Positions 8,413-17,759 of a stretch of 64,000 bases of DNA are shown one piece after another. The notes under the pieces were generated by a model, which was not told the origin of the DNA, ran no database searches, and saw only the letters and a list, made by a program, of their open reading frames with translations. The DNA comes from Paractinoplanes aksuensis (GTDB taxonomy: Bacteria; Actinomycetota; Actinomycetes; Mycobacteriales; Micromonosporaceae), in NCBI RefSeq assembly GCF_024137025.1, contig NZ_JAMYJR010000042.1:94720-158719 (forward strand), written 5' to 3'. Position 1 is the stretch's first letter; each line of letters begins with the position of its first letter. The translations under genes were made by a program, and so were the position numbers.

Positions 8413-8664
8413 AAGAAGGCCCTGCACCCGTTCGAGGAGTGGAGCGGTGCGACGCTGGCCACCCGGTGGAGCGGCTTCGATCAGCTGGTCTCGCCCGGCT
8501 ACGGCCTCTACTACGGCCGCACCCCGGCCGGCGCCATGTACCACTACTTCGACCACAACCCGTACGACCTCAACGGCAGCGATCTGCAGTACTTCACGAA
8601 CGACCCGGTCGACACCCGCGGCTGGACCCAGAAACTGCTCTCGGCCCAACCGCTGAGCAGCTGA
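8413..8664 (+). pseudogene. C-terminal remnant of an unknown gene
   Basis: An 83-codon open stretch with coding-like composition but no start codon: a TGA sits immediately upstream at 8410. It reads HPFEEWSGATLATRW, then GYGLYYGRTPAGAMYHYFD, and ends at TGA. The aromatic, Gly-rich pattern resembles the tail of a secreted beta-rich protein, but I do not recognise the family. It abuts the operator region of the divergent dehydrogenase gene, suggesting a deletion removed its 5' part. Confidence 0.5.
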
Positions 8665-8872
8665 CCGTCACCGCGAAGGCCCCGCTCCGCCCGATCCGGG
8701 AAGCGGGGCCCTGGTGTGCCCGAAGACACCTGTTCTGCACGAGGGCGCCGGACGGGCCGAACCGTGCGGCCGGGGCTGCGTACCGTGCAATTCATTGGTT
8801 TTGATCTGCGCCCCGGCTGTCCGGTCTCGGCGCATTCGGGGTGCTGGCATTCGACGGGGGAAGGTGCCCAGC

Positions 8873-9409
8873 ATGGTCAAACGAGTGACAACTGCCTTAC
8901 TGCTTCTCACGATGGCGGTCGCGAGCACGGTCACGGCCGGTCCGCCCGCGCAGGCGAGGACGGTGACCGCCGAGCAGGCCCAGGCGGCCGAGCTGTTCCG
9001 GATCAGGAACGTGAAGTCCGGGCTGTATCTGCAGAACGCCATCGGCAGTATCAGCAACGGCGTCGCGGTCGCGCAGTATCCGCGCAGCACCGACGGCTAT
9101 CAGTATTTCCAAGAGGTCGTGGACGGCCAGTACCGCAGCTTCATGCACGTCAAGTCGGGCCGCAACATCGGCATCAACATCGGCAACCCGCTGCCCGGGG
9201 CCAAGGCGATCCTGGCCAACGGCAGCGCCGCCTACAACCAGGACTGGCTGATGGTCACCCGTAGCGGCACCATCGTGGAGTTGCGGAACCGCAACAGCGG
9301 CCTCTGCCTGGGGATCTACGACGCGAGCACCCAGCCCGCCGCGGTCGCCGCCCAGTTCGCCTGCGACGGCGGCGCCAACCAGGGCTGGCAGAAGATCTTC
9401 GTGGTCTGA
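8873..9409 (+). CDS. small secreted RICIN-type lectin
   Basis: A 178-residue protein with a signal peptide (MVKRVTTALLLLTMAVAST, cleavage near AQA) and a single beta-trefoil covering the rest (FRIRNVKSGLYLQN; NRNSGLCLGIYD; GGANQGWQKI). No catalytic domain is attached, so it probably binds a carbohydrate as a free lectin. A GGGGAAGG ribosome site precedes the ATG. A strong hairpin lies immediately downstream between it and the convergent protease gene. Confidence 0.82.
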   Translation: MVKRVTTALLLLTMAVASTVTAGPPAQARTVTAEQAQAAELFRIRNVKSGLYLQNAIGSISNGVAVAQYPRSTDGYQYFQEVVDGQYRSFMHVKSGRNIGINIGNPLPGAKAILANGSAAYNQDWLMVTRSGTIVELRNRNSGLCLGIYDASTQPAAVAAQFACDGGANQGWQKIFVV

Positions 9410-9415
9410 TGCCGG

Positions 9416-9449
9416 ACGGGCCCGGGGCGAAGTGCCGCCCCGGGCCCGT
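9416..9449. terminator. bidirectional GC-rich terminator hairpin
   Basis: A 14-bp perfect stem (9416-9429 with 9436-9449) and a 6-nt loop lie between the convergent lectin (stop 9409) and protease (stop 9461) genes. No T-tract follows, as is common in high-GC actinobacteria. Confidence 0.8.
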
Positions 9450-9460
9450 TGCTCAGCTGC

Positions 9461-11017
9461 TCAGCGCCGCCACTTCTGGTTGGCGCCGCCGTGGCACTCC
9501 CAGAGCACCAGCGTGGCGCCGTCGTTCGGGTTCCAGGCCTCGATGTCGGCGCACTTGTTGGCCTGGGGGTTCACCAGGTCGCCGGCGGCCGACAGGACCC
9601 ACTGCTGGGCCGGGTTGCCCGAGCAGCCCACGATCTGCAGGATCGCGCCGTTGGCGGTCGAGCCCCACGCCACGTCCAGGCACTTGTTGTTGCCCGTGCG
9701 CAGGGTGCCGTTGACCGACTCCCACTTCTGGGCGGCCGAGTTGTTGCAGTTCCACATCTGGACCCGTACGCCGTCGGCGAAGTTGCCGTTGGGCACGTCG
9801 AGGCAACGGCCGTTCAGCGCGCTGATCAAGGCGCCGCCCGCGCTGCCGCCGCCGGTGGTGACCAGGGCGATGCCCCAGCGCGACAGGATGGGGTTGACCG
9901 GCTGGAACCAGGTCTGCGGGTTGGCCGAGCCGCAGCCACCGGCGATGCCGGAGGTGACGCCCTGGGCCTGGTTGCCGGCGATCACCGAACCGCCCGAGTC
10001 GCCGGGGTTGGCGCAGGCGCTCATCCGGCTCATGCCGTACACCGGGCCGTTCGAGTAGTTGATCGTCTCGCCGCGGCCCTGCAGGGTGCCGCAGGTCCAC
10101 GAGGACGTGCGACCGGACCGGCAGATCGACGAGCCGATCGCGGCGTCGTTGGAGCCGGCCACGGTCACGTTGCCGCCGGAGTAGTTGTTGACCCACGGCT
10201 GCGGGGTCCAGTTGCCGTTGACGCCCACGTAGGCCATGTCGGTGTTCGGGAACTCCGACTCCTGGAAGCTGCCCATGTCGACGTTGTTGAAGCCGCGGGT
10301 CGGGGCGCCCCGGCCGCCGCAGTGGCCGGCTGTCACGAAACCGGGCGCGCCGCCGCGGCGGGCCGCGAAGCCGACCGAGCACAGCGTGTTGCCGTTGATC
10401 ACGTACTGGTCGCCGCCGCGGACGTCGTACACCGGCTCGGGCGCGACCGACGAGGTCTCGACGGTGATCTTCGTGACGCCGCTGTCCTGGGCGAACTTGC
10501 GGGCCTGAGCCTCGGCGCCCGGCTTGACGGTGACGACGACGGTGTTGGTCGCCGGGTCGACGCGCCACGAGCGGATGGTGTCGGCCGCCTTCGCGCCGCG
10601 CTTGTCGAGCTTCGCGCGGTCCGAGGCGAGAGCGCTCTCACTGCGGGCCACGACTTTCGCCTCGGCTCCCTCCGCGCGCACCTCCCGCGCGGCGGCCTCG
10701 GACGTGACGGCCACGGTGAGCCGCTGGTCGCCCTTCTTGATCCAGGCGCCGCCGTACGCCGGACCCAGCTTGGCCTTGAGGCGCTTCTGGACGACCGGGG
10801 CCGCGGCCTCGGTGCGCAGGCGCTCGGCGATCTGGTCGTCGGTGAGGTTCAGGTCGCGCTTCATGGCCGCGACGACGCCGGCCGGCAGATCGAGGGTCGG
10901 CGCCACGTCGACGCGCGGGGAGGGGTCGGGGGTGTCGGCGAAACTCACGAGGGGAGTCAGGCCGACCGCTGTCACCGCAGCTGCGGCAACCGCGATCCAT
11001 CGGTACGGACGAGCCAT
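9461..11017 (-). CDS. secreted S1E (streptogrisin/alpha-lytic type) serine protease with RICIN domain
   Basis: A 518-residue preproenzyme. A signal peptide (to about residue 27) is followed by an alpha-lytic-type pro-region (LNLTDDQIAERLRTE through VVVTVKPGAEAQA), which folds and inhibits the protease. The catalytic domain shows TAGHCGG (His), NTDMAYV (Asp) and NPGDSGGSV (Ser). A C-terminal RICIN trefoil starts near residue 395 (GALISALNGRCLDV) and ends KWRR. It likely digests protein associated with polysaccharide or cell walls. ATG is preceded by GAGGAG; a TTGACA promoter lies about 90 nt upstream. Confidence 0.93.
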   Translation of the reverse strand: MARPYRWIAVAAAAVTAVGLTPLVSFADTPDPSPRVDVAPTLDLPAGVVAAMKRDLNLTDDQIAERLRTEAAAPVVQKRLKAKLGPAYGGAWIKKGDQRLTVAVTSEAAAREVRAEGAEAKVVARSESALASDRAKLDKRGAKAADTIRSWRVDPATNTVVVTVKPGAEAQARKFAQDSGVTKITVETSSVAPEPVYDVRGGDQYVINGNTLCSVGFAARRGGAPGFVTAGHCGGRGAPTRGFNNVDMGSFQESEFPNTDMAYVGVNGNWTPQPWVNNYSGGNVTVAGSNDAAIGSSICRSGRTSSWTCGTLQGRGETINYSNGPVYGMSRMSACANPGDSGGSVIAGNQAQGVTSGIAGGCGSANPQTWFQPVNPILSRWGIALVTTGGGSAGGALISALNGRCLDVPNGNFADGVRVQMWNCNNSAAQKWESVNGTLRTGNNKCLDVAWGSTANGAILQIVGCSGNPAQQWVLSAAGDLVNPQANKCADIEAWNPNDGATLVLWECHGGANQKWRR

Positions 11018-11082
11018 GGGGGAGCTCCTCGGACGGGGACATGGGGGAAACGTGAACGGATCTCTCCGCCCACTCGCATTGA

Positions 11083-11111
11083 AGTTTGCTAATCAATAAA
11101 CAAAGTGTCAA
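11083..11111 (-). promoter_or_regulatory. sigma-A-like promoter of the S1E protease
   Basis: On the minus strand a perfect TTGACA (-35, 11111-11106) is followed 17 nt later by CAAACT (-10, 11088-11083), in a locally AT-rich stretch. The -10 is weak. The leader to the ATG is about 60 nt. Confidence 0.5.
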
Positions 11112-11166
11112 GAAAATGCGATGCTCTGCCCTTTTGTCGGCCGTGAGGCTCCCTGAAGCACTTTTA

Positions 11167-13110
11167 CTACCGAGGTCGATGGCCGGCCCGGGCCACCATC
11201 CCGACGAGACGGGACTGGTCCGAGCGTCTCGGTGCGGTGGTTTCGGGCGGTGCTTCGCCGGTGGGGACCGTCATGGCCGCGGGGAGGGTGACCACCGCGC
11301 GCAGGCCGCCCCCGGCCACGGGCCCGAGGGTGACCGCGACGCCGTGCTGGGCCGCGAGAGTCGCGACCACGTACAGGCCGAGGCGGGCGCTGTCGGAGGG
11401 GTCGAGCCCGGGTGGCAGGGCCAGCCTCTTGTTCGTCTCCTCGATCGCGGTGCGCGACATCCCGATCCCGTGGTCCTCGATCTCCACCACGGTCCCGTCC
11501 GGGCCCGGCTGGGTCGACATGCGGATCGGTGTGCCGGGCGCGGAAAAGGTCACGGCGTTGGCCAGCAGCTCGCCGATCAGATGGCCCAGATCGTTGACGG
11601 CGTGCTCGGGCACCCGGACGTCCGCCACCGGTCCGATCGCGATCCGTTCGGACTGCTCCATCTCACCCGCGACCCGGGTCAGGACGGTGCTCAGCGACTC
11701 GGCCCCGTGGCCGCGCCGGCTGCGGGCCGAACCGGCCAGGATCACCAGGTGCTCGGCGTGGCGGCGCATCCGGACCGCCAGCCGGTAGGCGTCGGCGTCG
11801 CCCGGCCCGAGCGCCTCGATCTGGCGGTCCAGCAACGACTGGTTGCGGCGAGCGATGTTGACCAGGACCTTGTTCATGCCGGTGCGCATGGATGCCTCGG
11901 CCGCGGCCGACTCCACGGCGCTCCGGTGCACGTCGGACAGCGCCGCGCCCACCTCGGCGATCTCGTCGTCGCCCAGGCTCAGGCGTAACGTCGCGCCGTC
12001 GACGTCGATGCGTTCACCGCCCCGCAGGCGCCGGACCAGCTCGGGCAGTCGCCGGCGGGCGAGGTCGGTGGCCGCCGTTCGCAGCTCGGCCAGCCGCCGG
12101 ACGACCGAGCCGCCGATGTGCACGGCCATCACCAGCGACACCACGATCGCGATCAGGCCGAGCAGACCGGTCAGACCGAAGCGGGTCACGATCCGGTCGC
12201 GCGCGTCCTGGGCGAATTCGACGGCGTGGTCGTAGCCGTCGGCCATGAAGGCGTACAGCTGACTCACGGCCAGGTTCGAGGTCGCCCGCCATTCTTCCCG
12301 GCTGATCCCCACCTGCTCGCCGGCGCGTCCCCGGTCGATGATCCGGTCCTCGGCCGACCGCAGCTCGACGAAGGCGGAACCGCTGAGCATGCCCTTGAAC
12401 CGTGCCTGGTCGGGCCCGGGCAGGGCCGTGCCGACGATGGGGATCTGGAACCGCAACGCGCCGATGAGTTGGATCAGCTGCGAGTACTCGCCGTCGCCGA
12501 AGCGCTTGGCTTTGGTGACGCCGGTGAGCAGGGCGTCCTCCTGGTGGAGCAGCTCGCCGGCCCGGCGCATGGCCACGATGGTGCGCATGACCCGTTCCAC
12601 CAGCGGCTCGCTGGAGGCCGCGGCCGCGTTGGACACGCTGAACGACGTCTGGATGATGCCGGCGTAGTCGCTGAGGACCGAGATCGAGGTGGCGTCGCGG
12701 ACATCGATCTTGGCTCGGATCAAATTCAGCGTGTAGAGGCTGGTGGTCATGTCGGCGAAACGGGCCCGGGTGATGTCGGCCGAGAACCCGCTTCCCTGCC
12801 AGCTGCGGGACGACTGGCGGAACTGGGCGACCGCGGCATCGGTCGCCGCCCGGCGGAGACGCAGGGCGCCCACGTCGCCGTCGGGCGTGGCCAGGAACTC
12901 CACCGACCGGGTGCGCTCGGCCTGCAGCGCCTCCACCATCCGGTCGCCGGGCAGGATCACGTTGTCCCGCGTGTTGTAGATGTCCCGCAGGGCGGTCGCG
13001 TCGGCGATCGACGCCTTGACGTCGATCACCCACAGCCCGGTCAGGGCGACGACCGGCACCAGCAGGGCGAGAACGATCTTCAGGCGAATGGATCTCGGGT
13101 TTCCTCGCAT
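11167..13110 (-). CDS. NIT-domain (nitrate/nitrite-sensing type) sensor histidine kinase
   Basis: A 647-residue membrane sensor. One transmembrane helix (about 10-30) precedes a long extracellular helical NIT-type domain (about 45-300). A second helix (about 315-335), a HAMP-like segment (RRLAELRTAATDLARRRLPELV), a helical linker with RRNQSLLDRQIEALGPGD, and a HATPase_c domain follow. The ATPase has N-box ELLANAVTFSAPG, G1 DHGIGMS and G2 LGLYVVATLAAQHG. Such kinases in actinobacteria often lack a standard HisKA phospho-box and act with small GTPase/roadblock operons, which are absent here. The 13110 ATG has GAGGT upstream; an alternative start at 13209 would overlap the LAL gene end. Confidence 0.85.
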   Translation of the reverse strand: MRGNPRSIRLKIVLALLVPVVALTGLWVIDVKASIADATALRDIYNTRDNVILPGDRMVEALQAERTRSVEFLATPDGDVGALRLRRAATDAAVAQFRQSSRSWQGSGFSADITRARFADMTTSLYTLNLIRAKIDVRDATSISVLSDYAGIIQTSFSVSNAAAASSEPLVERVMRTIVAMRRAGELLHQEDALLTGVTKAKRFGDGEYSQLIQLIGALRFQIPIVGTALPGPDQARFKGMLSGSAFVELRSAEDRIIDRGRAGEQVGISREEWRATSNLAVSQLYAFMADGYDHAVEFAQDARDRIVTRFGLTGLLGLIAIVVSLVMAVHIGGSVVRRLAELRTAATDLARRRLPELVRRLRGGERIDVDGATLRLSLGDDEIAEVGAALSDVHRSAVESAAAEASMRTGMNKVLVNIARRNQSLLDRQIEALGPGDADAYRLAVRMRRHAEHLVILAGSARSRRGHGAESLSTVLTRVAGEMEQSERIAIGPVADVRVPEHAVNDLGHLIGELLANAVTFSAPGTPIRMSTQPGPDGTVVEIEDHGIGMSRTAIEETNKRLALPPGLDPSDSARLGLYVVATLAAQHGVAVTLGPVAGGGLRAVVTLPAAMTVPTGEAPPETTAPRRSDQSRLVGMVARAGHRPR

Positions 13111-13186
13111 GTGACCTCGATCGGGCAGCTGACGGCGAACGCTCCGGAATATCCGATGTGGAGTACGGCCGGGTTTCTTGACCGGT

Positions 13187-15604
13187 TCAGCTGACCGGCT
13201 GGTTTCCACTCCTCGGGACGAGACGCAGATCCTTGAGCTGCCGGCGCGAGGTGATGCCGAGCTTGCGGAAGATCTTGCGCAGATGGGACTCGATGGTGCG
13301 CGGGCTCAGGAACAGCTGGGCCGCGACCTCCTGCGAGGTGGCCCCGGTGGCCACCAGTTGCGCGATGTGCAGCTCGTGGGCCGTGAGGTCGTCGGCCGGG
13401 CCGGCGGTCCGTCGGCGGGGGTGCTCACCGGTGGCGCGCAGCTCGCGGGCCGCGCGTTCGGCGAACGCCTCGGCGCCCAGGCCCGACAACAGTTCGTGGG
13501 CGAGGCGCAGTTGCTCGCGGGCGTCGTGGCGGCGGCCCTCGCGGCGCAGCCATTCGCCGTACACCAGACGGGCGCGGGCCAGGTCGATGGCCACCCGGCA
13601 GTGCTCGAGGTGGTCGACGGCCTCGCGGTAGTGCTTCTCGGCGGCCGGGCCGCTGGTGAGCAGGGCCCGGGAGCGTGCCTCCAGCCCCAGCGCCCACGGG
13701 GTGCCGCTGGCCCGGGCCCGCAGGCTGAGTTGTTCCAGCGCTGCGGCGGCGCGCTCGTGCTGTCCGGCGCGGACTGCCGCCTCGATCAGTTCGGGCAGGG
13801 CGAGGCTGCCGTCCGCCGATCCGTCGTGCTCGTACGGTGGGATCGCGGCGGCCGGCATGACCTCAGCCAGGGCGTGGATCGCTTCGTCGTCCCACAGCAT
13901 CAGCGCGATGTGGCCGGCCAGCCCCAGCCAGCGGCGGTCGCCGTCCATCCGCAGCATCTCCAGCGCCTTCCGCAGCGGAGGAACGGCGGCCACGTAACCC
14001 TGGAGGAATCTCGTAGTGAGACCGTCCAGCAGCAGGTCGGCCGCCCGCGGCGACCCGGGCGGCGGGGGTGCGGTCCGGGCCGCGGCCAGCCAGCCGTGGT
14101 CATCGGCGAGGCGACCGGACTCGACGGACGCCTCGAACGCCTGCAGGTAGGTCTCGCGAGCCAGCGCGGGGTCCAGCGGGCCCAGCGTCCGGGCCGCGTC
14201 GAGCAGCATCCCCGTCGCCTCGCGGCCGCGGTTCAGCTGCGCCTCGAGCTGGGCCCGCAGCAGCTCGAGGCGGGCCCGCGCCAGGGCGTCGAGCGGTCCG
14301 GCGGCCGCGGTCGTCAGCAGCTCCCGGGCCGCCTCGAACGCACCGGTCTCGTGCTTGGCGTGCGCCGCCGCCAGGGCCCGGCGCGCCCGCTGGGTCGGCT
14401 CGGGAGTCAGCTCGGCCGCCTGCTGCAGGAACGCCGCCGCGGCGGCCGACCCGCCGCGAGCGCAGGCCCGGCCGGCCGAGCGCTCCAGTTCGGCCGCGAC
14501 CTGTTCATCGGCGCCGAGGACGGCCTGCGCCCGATGCCAGGCCCGCCGGTCCGGGTCGGCGTGCGGATCGGTGGCCGCGGCCAGGGCGCCGTGGGCGCGG
14601 CGGCGGTCCGGCCACGAAGCGGCCCGGTAGACCGCCGACCGGACCAGCGGATGACGGAACAGCACCCGCCGGCCGATCTCCAGCAGACCGGCGGCCTCGG
14701 CGGGGTCCGCGGCCGCCCGGTCGAGGCCCAGTTCGGCCGCCGCGCGCCACAACAGGGCCACGTCGCCGGTCGGCTCGGCCGCCGCGGTCAGCAGCAGCAG
14801 TTGCGTCCCGGCCGGCAGGCAGCCCGAACGACTCTGGAAGCTGCTCTCGACGCGCCGCGGAACGCTCACGACGTCGGGCCGCTCGAACCCACCGGCCAGC
14901 CGGGCCGGCGGGACGTTGCGGGGCAGCTCCAGCAGCGCCAGCGGGTTGCCCCGGGCCTCGTCGACGATCCGGTCGCGCACCCGGTCGTCGAGCGGCGCGT
15001 TCACCGCGGAGTTCAGCAGAGTCCGCGCGTCGGCCTCGCCGAGCCCGTCCAGGTGCAGCTCGGGCAACCCGGCGCAGGGTTCGCGCTGCGTGAACACGAG
15101 TGCCAGCCGCTCGGCCGTGACCCGCCGCGCCACGAACGTCAGAACCTGGGCCGAGGCCGGGTCCAGCCAATGCGCGTCGTCGACGAGGCACAGCAGGGGG
15201 CCCTCCTCGGCCACCGTCGCCAGCAGGCTGAGAGTGGCCAGCCCGACCAGGAACCGGTCGGGTGCGGCGCCGCTCCGCCGTCCGAACGCCACCTCGAGGG
15301 CGGTCCGCTGAGGTTCCGGCAGAGCGGCCGTACGGTCGAGCAGCGGCTCACACAGCTGGTGCAGACCGGCGTACGCGAACTGGGTCTCCGCCTCCACCCC
15401 GGTCGCGGACTCCACGCGGAAGCCCGATCCGGTCGCGAGGCCGCGGGCGAGGTCCAGCAACGCGGTCTTGCCGATGCCGGCCTCGCCGCGCACCACGACG
15501 GCCCCGCTGCGTCCCCCTCGCGCAGCGGTCAGCAGCCGTTCCAGCGCGTCGCGTTCCGCGCGCCGGCCCACCAGTCCGGATGCCGCCGGGGTCGGTTGCG
15601 CCAT
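13187..15604 (-). CDS. LAL-type LuxR family transcriptional regulator with AAA ATPase domain
   Basis: An 805-residue large ATP-binding LuxR-type regulator. The Walker A is GEAGIGKTALL (about 40) and a Walker-B-like segment is LLCLVDDAHWLD. A long helical repeat region follows, then a C-terminal LuxR helix-turn-helix (LTAHELHIAQLVATG, SPRTIESHLRKIFRKLGI). ATG is preceded by GAGGAG. It precedes the NIT kinase by 76 bp on the same strand and diverges from the NarL-type two-component pair. Targets are unknown; its own divergent region is the likeliest. Confidence 0.9.
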   Translation of the reverse strand: MAQPTPAASGLVGRRAERDALERLLTAARGGRSGAVVVRGEAGIGKTALLDLARGLATGSGFRVESATGVEAETQFAYAGLHQLCEPLLDRTAALPEPQRTALEVAFGRRSGAAPDRFLVGLATLSLLATVAEEGPLLCLVDDAHWLDPASAQVLTFVARRVTAERLALVFTQREPCAGLPELHLDGLGEADARTLLNSAVNAPLDDRVRDRIVDEARGNPLALLELPRNVPPARLAGGFERPDVVSVPRRVESSFQSRSGCLPAGTQLLLLTAAAEPTGDVALLWRAAAELGLDRAAADPAEAAGLLEIGRRVLFRHPLVRSAVYRAASWPDRRRAHGALAAATDPHADPDRRAWHRAQAVLGADEQVAAELERSAGRACARGGSAAAAAFLQQAAELTPEPTQRARRALAAAHAKHETGAFEAARELLTTAAAGPLDALARARLELLRAQLEAQLNRGREATGMLLDAARTLGPLDPALARETYLQAFEASVESGRLADDHGWLAAARTAPPPPGSPRAADLLLDGLTTRFLQGYVAAVPPLRKALEMLRMDGDRRWLGLAGHIALMLWDDEAIHALAEVMPAAAIPPYEHDGSADGSLALPELIEAAVRAGQHERAAAALEQLSLRARASGTPWALGLEARSRALLTSGPAAEKHYREAVDHLEHCRVAIDLARARLVYGEWLRREGRRHDAREQLRLAHELLSGLGAEAFAERAARELRATGEHPRRRTAGPADDLTAHELHIAQLVATGATSQEVAAQLFLSPRTIESHLRKIFRKLGITSRRQLKDLRLVPRSGNQPVS

Positions 15605-15705
15605 GGTGGTCTCCTCGAGCGAAGCGTGTCGAGCTGACCAGTACGCTGCCGTCCGCGGCCCCGCCGGCACATCTGGCGGCGGCGTGAAATCGGCCTTGCG
15701 ACCTC

Positions 15706-15725
15706 CGACGGAAGCGCCTCCGTCG
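15706..15725. promoter_or_regulatory. inverted repeat in the LAL / two-component divergent region
   Basis: CGACGGA and TCCGTCG form a perfect 7-bp dyad with a 6-nt spacer, about 100 nt from each divergent start (LAL at 15604, sensor kinase at 15823). It is a candidate binding site for one of the adjacent regulators; nothing else was seen in this 218-bp gap. Confidence 0.35.
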
Positions 15726-15822
15726 CAGGTAGGAACTTCGCCTCGCGAGTGCCCCAGTGGGCCGGGTCCCGTGGGTAGCATCGGGGCGGGCCGACCGTCG
15801 GGAGCGCGAATGGTGAGCGGCA

Positions 15823-17085
15823 ATGGATGAACCGCGCGGGCCGGCTGACCGGCCACGGCGCGACTGGGACAGCCGGCTCGACGCGCTGGGGCTGACGACA
15901 CCGTTGCGGCGCGACAGCGCGCTCGCGATCCTCGTCGCCGCGGTCATGGCCGTGCCCTTCTTCGTGCCCGGCATCTCGGCCACGGTGGCAGTTCTGCTGG
16001 TGGCCCAGGCGGCGGCGTTGTGTCTGCGCCGGATCCGGCCGCTGTGGTGCCTCGGCGCGGTCCTGGCCCTGCAGGTGGCCCTGGCCGTGGCGGCCGACCC
16101 CGGGGAGGGCGTCCGCGGCGCGGCCCTCGCCGTCGCTGTCTACACCTGCGGCACGTTGATGCCGAAGCGCCGGGCGCTCCTGGTCGCCGGGCTCGCCGCG
16201 TTCACCGAGACGGCCAGCTTCGTGGTGCTGAGCGCGATCCCGGCCGCCCTCGACTCGACCCTCACCGCGTCACCGCCGCTGATCTCCCGCATTCTCGTGC
16301 AGATCGTTTTCTCGGCGATCCTCTACGGTGGCGCGGCGGCGCTGGGCCGCAACACCACGATCCGCCACCGGTACACCGAGATGGTCGAGCTCCGCGCGGC
16401 CGAGGCGGCCGAGAACCTGCGCGTCCGCACCGATGCCGCGCTGACCGCCGAACGCACCCGGATGGCCCGGGAACTGCACGACGTGGCCGCCCATCACCTC
16501 ACCACCCTCATCGTGCAAGCGACAGTGGTGGAGCGCATGATCGACCGTGATCCGGAGGCGGCCCGCCAGGGCGCCGCCACCATCCGTACGGAAGGAAAAA
16601 GCGCTCTGCAGAACCTGCGTCTGGTCGTCGGCGCCCTGCGCGAGGCCGGGCCGGCCGAACCGGGACTGCCCGACGGCGGCGGGCCCGTGCCCGGCCTGGT
16701 GATGATCGAGAACCTGGTCGCGGGGCACGCGGACACGCAGGTCCGGCCCAAGCTGGTCGTGTCCGGCCGGCCCGGTGAGTTCTCGGCGGCGGCCGACCTG
16801 ACCCTGTATCGCGTGACGCAGGAGGCGCTGTCCAACGCCCGCGACCACGCGCCCGGCGCCGCGGTCACTATCAAGATCGATCACCGTACGGAGGACAGCG
16901 TGCTCGAGGTCCACAACGGCCCGCCCTCCGCACGGGAGGCTCGGGCCGACCGACGTCATCGCGGCTTCGGCCTCATCGGCATGCGCGAGCGTGCCGGGCT
17001 CATCGGGGCGTCCCTGTCCGCGGGCCCGACCCCGGACGGCGGCTGGTCGGTCCGGCTGACCATTCCCCGTACGGCGGGCCGATGA
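15823..17085 (+). CDS. NarL/DesK-type sensor histidine kinase
   Basis: A 420-residue kinase. The N-terminal half has about five hydrophobic helices (30-175). A HisKA_3 dimerisation box follows, RMARELHDVAAHHLT, with phospho-His about 219, then a short HATPase_c domain (YRVTQEALSNARDHAPG; G2-like GFGLIGMRERAGLIG). The stop overlaps the start of the response regulator as ATGA, giving a translationally coupled two-component pair. The signal is unknown; similar Streptomyces kinases sense cell-envelope stress or antibiotics. Confidence 0.92.
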   Translation: MDEPRGPADRPRRDWDSRLDALGLTTPLRRDSALAILVAAVMAVPFFVPGISATVAVLLVAQAAALCLRRIRPLWCLGAVLALQVALAVAADPGEGVRGAALAVAVYTCGTLMPKRRALLVAGLAAFTETASFVVLSAIPAALDSTLTASPPLISRILVQIVFSAILYGGAAALGRNTTIRHRYTEMVELRAAEAAENLRVRTDAALTAERTRMARELHDVAAHHLTTLIVQATVVERMIDRDPEAARQGAATIRTEGKSALQNLRLVVGALREAGPAEPGLPDGGGPVPGLVMIENLVAGHADTQVRPKLVVSGRPGEFSAAADLTLYRVTQEALSNARDHAPGAAVTIKIDHRTEDSVLEVHNGPPSAREARADRRHRGFGLIGMRERAGLIGASLSAGPTPDGGWSVRLTIPRTAGR

Positions 17086-17759
17086 TCACTGTGCTCCTGG
17101 TCGACGACCAGCCGTTGCTGCGGGCCGGATTCCGCTCGCTGATCGAGCTGGCCGAGGACATCCAGATCGTCGGCGAGGCGTCCAGCGGCCCGGACGCGGT
17201 GGCGCTGGCCCGGCGGCTGCACCCCGACGTCGTCTGCATGGACGTCCGCATGCCCGGCGGCAACGGCCTCGACGCGACCCGGGTCATCGTCAGCGAGATC
17301 GACCCGCCGCCCGCCGTCCTGGTGCTGACCACCTTCGAGCTCGACGAGTACGTGTTCGGGGCGCTCGAGGCCGGCGCGAGCGGTTTCCTGCTCAAGGACG
17401 CCGACATGGACGACCTCATCGAGGCGATCCGCCGCCTGGCCGCGGGGGAGGGGATGGTCGACCAGACGGTCACGCGCCGGGTGATCGCCGAGTTCGCGCG
17501 GCGGCGCCCGGCGCTGCCCGCCTCCGCCGAGGGCCCGGCCGTCGATCAGCTGCTGACCTCACGCGAGGCCGAGATCGTACGGCTGCTGGCCGACGGGCTG
17601 TCCAATGCCGAGATCGCGGCCGAGCTCGTCGTCGAGGTCAGCACCGTGAAGAGCCACCTGAGCCGGGCCATGGCCAAGATCGGGGCTCGCGACCGCGTCC
17701 AGACCGTCATCTGGGCCTATCGCCACGGCGTGGCGTCGGTGCATCCACCCCGTCCTTGA
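17082..17759 (+). CDS. NarL-family response regulator
   Basis: A 225-residue partner of the preceding kinase. The receiver domain has the acidic pair VDDQ, phospho-acceptor Asp54 in VVCMDVRMPG, conserved Thr in LTTFE and Lys in FLLKDAD. The C-terminal LuxR helix-turn-helix reads LTSREAEIVRLLADGLSNAEIA then VSTVKSHLSRAMAKIG. It overlaps its kinase by 4 bp and converges with the MerR gene, overlapping it tail-to-tail by 53 bp. Confidence 0.93.
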   Translation: MITVLLVDDQPLLRAGFRSLIELAEDIQIVGEASSGPDAVALARRLHPDVVCMDVRMPGGNGLDATRVIVSEIDPPPAVLVLTTFELDEYVFGALEAGASGFLLKDADMDDLIEAIRRLAAGEGMVDQTVTRRVIAEFARRRPALPASAEGPAVDQLLTSREAEIVRLLADGLSNAEIAAELVVEVSTVKSHLSRAMAKIGARDRVQTVIWAYRHGVASVHPPRP

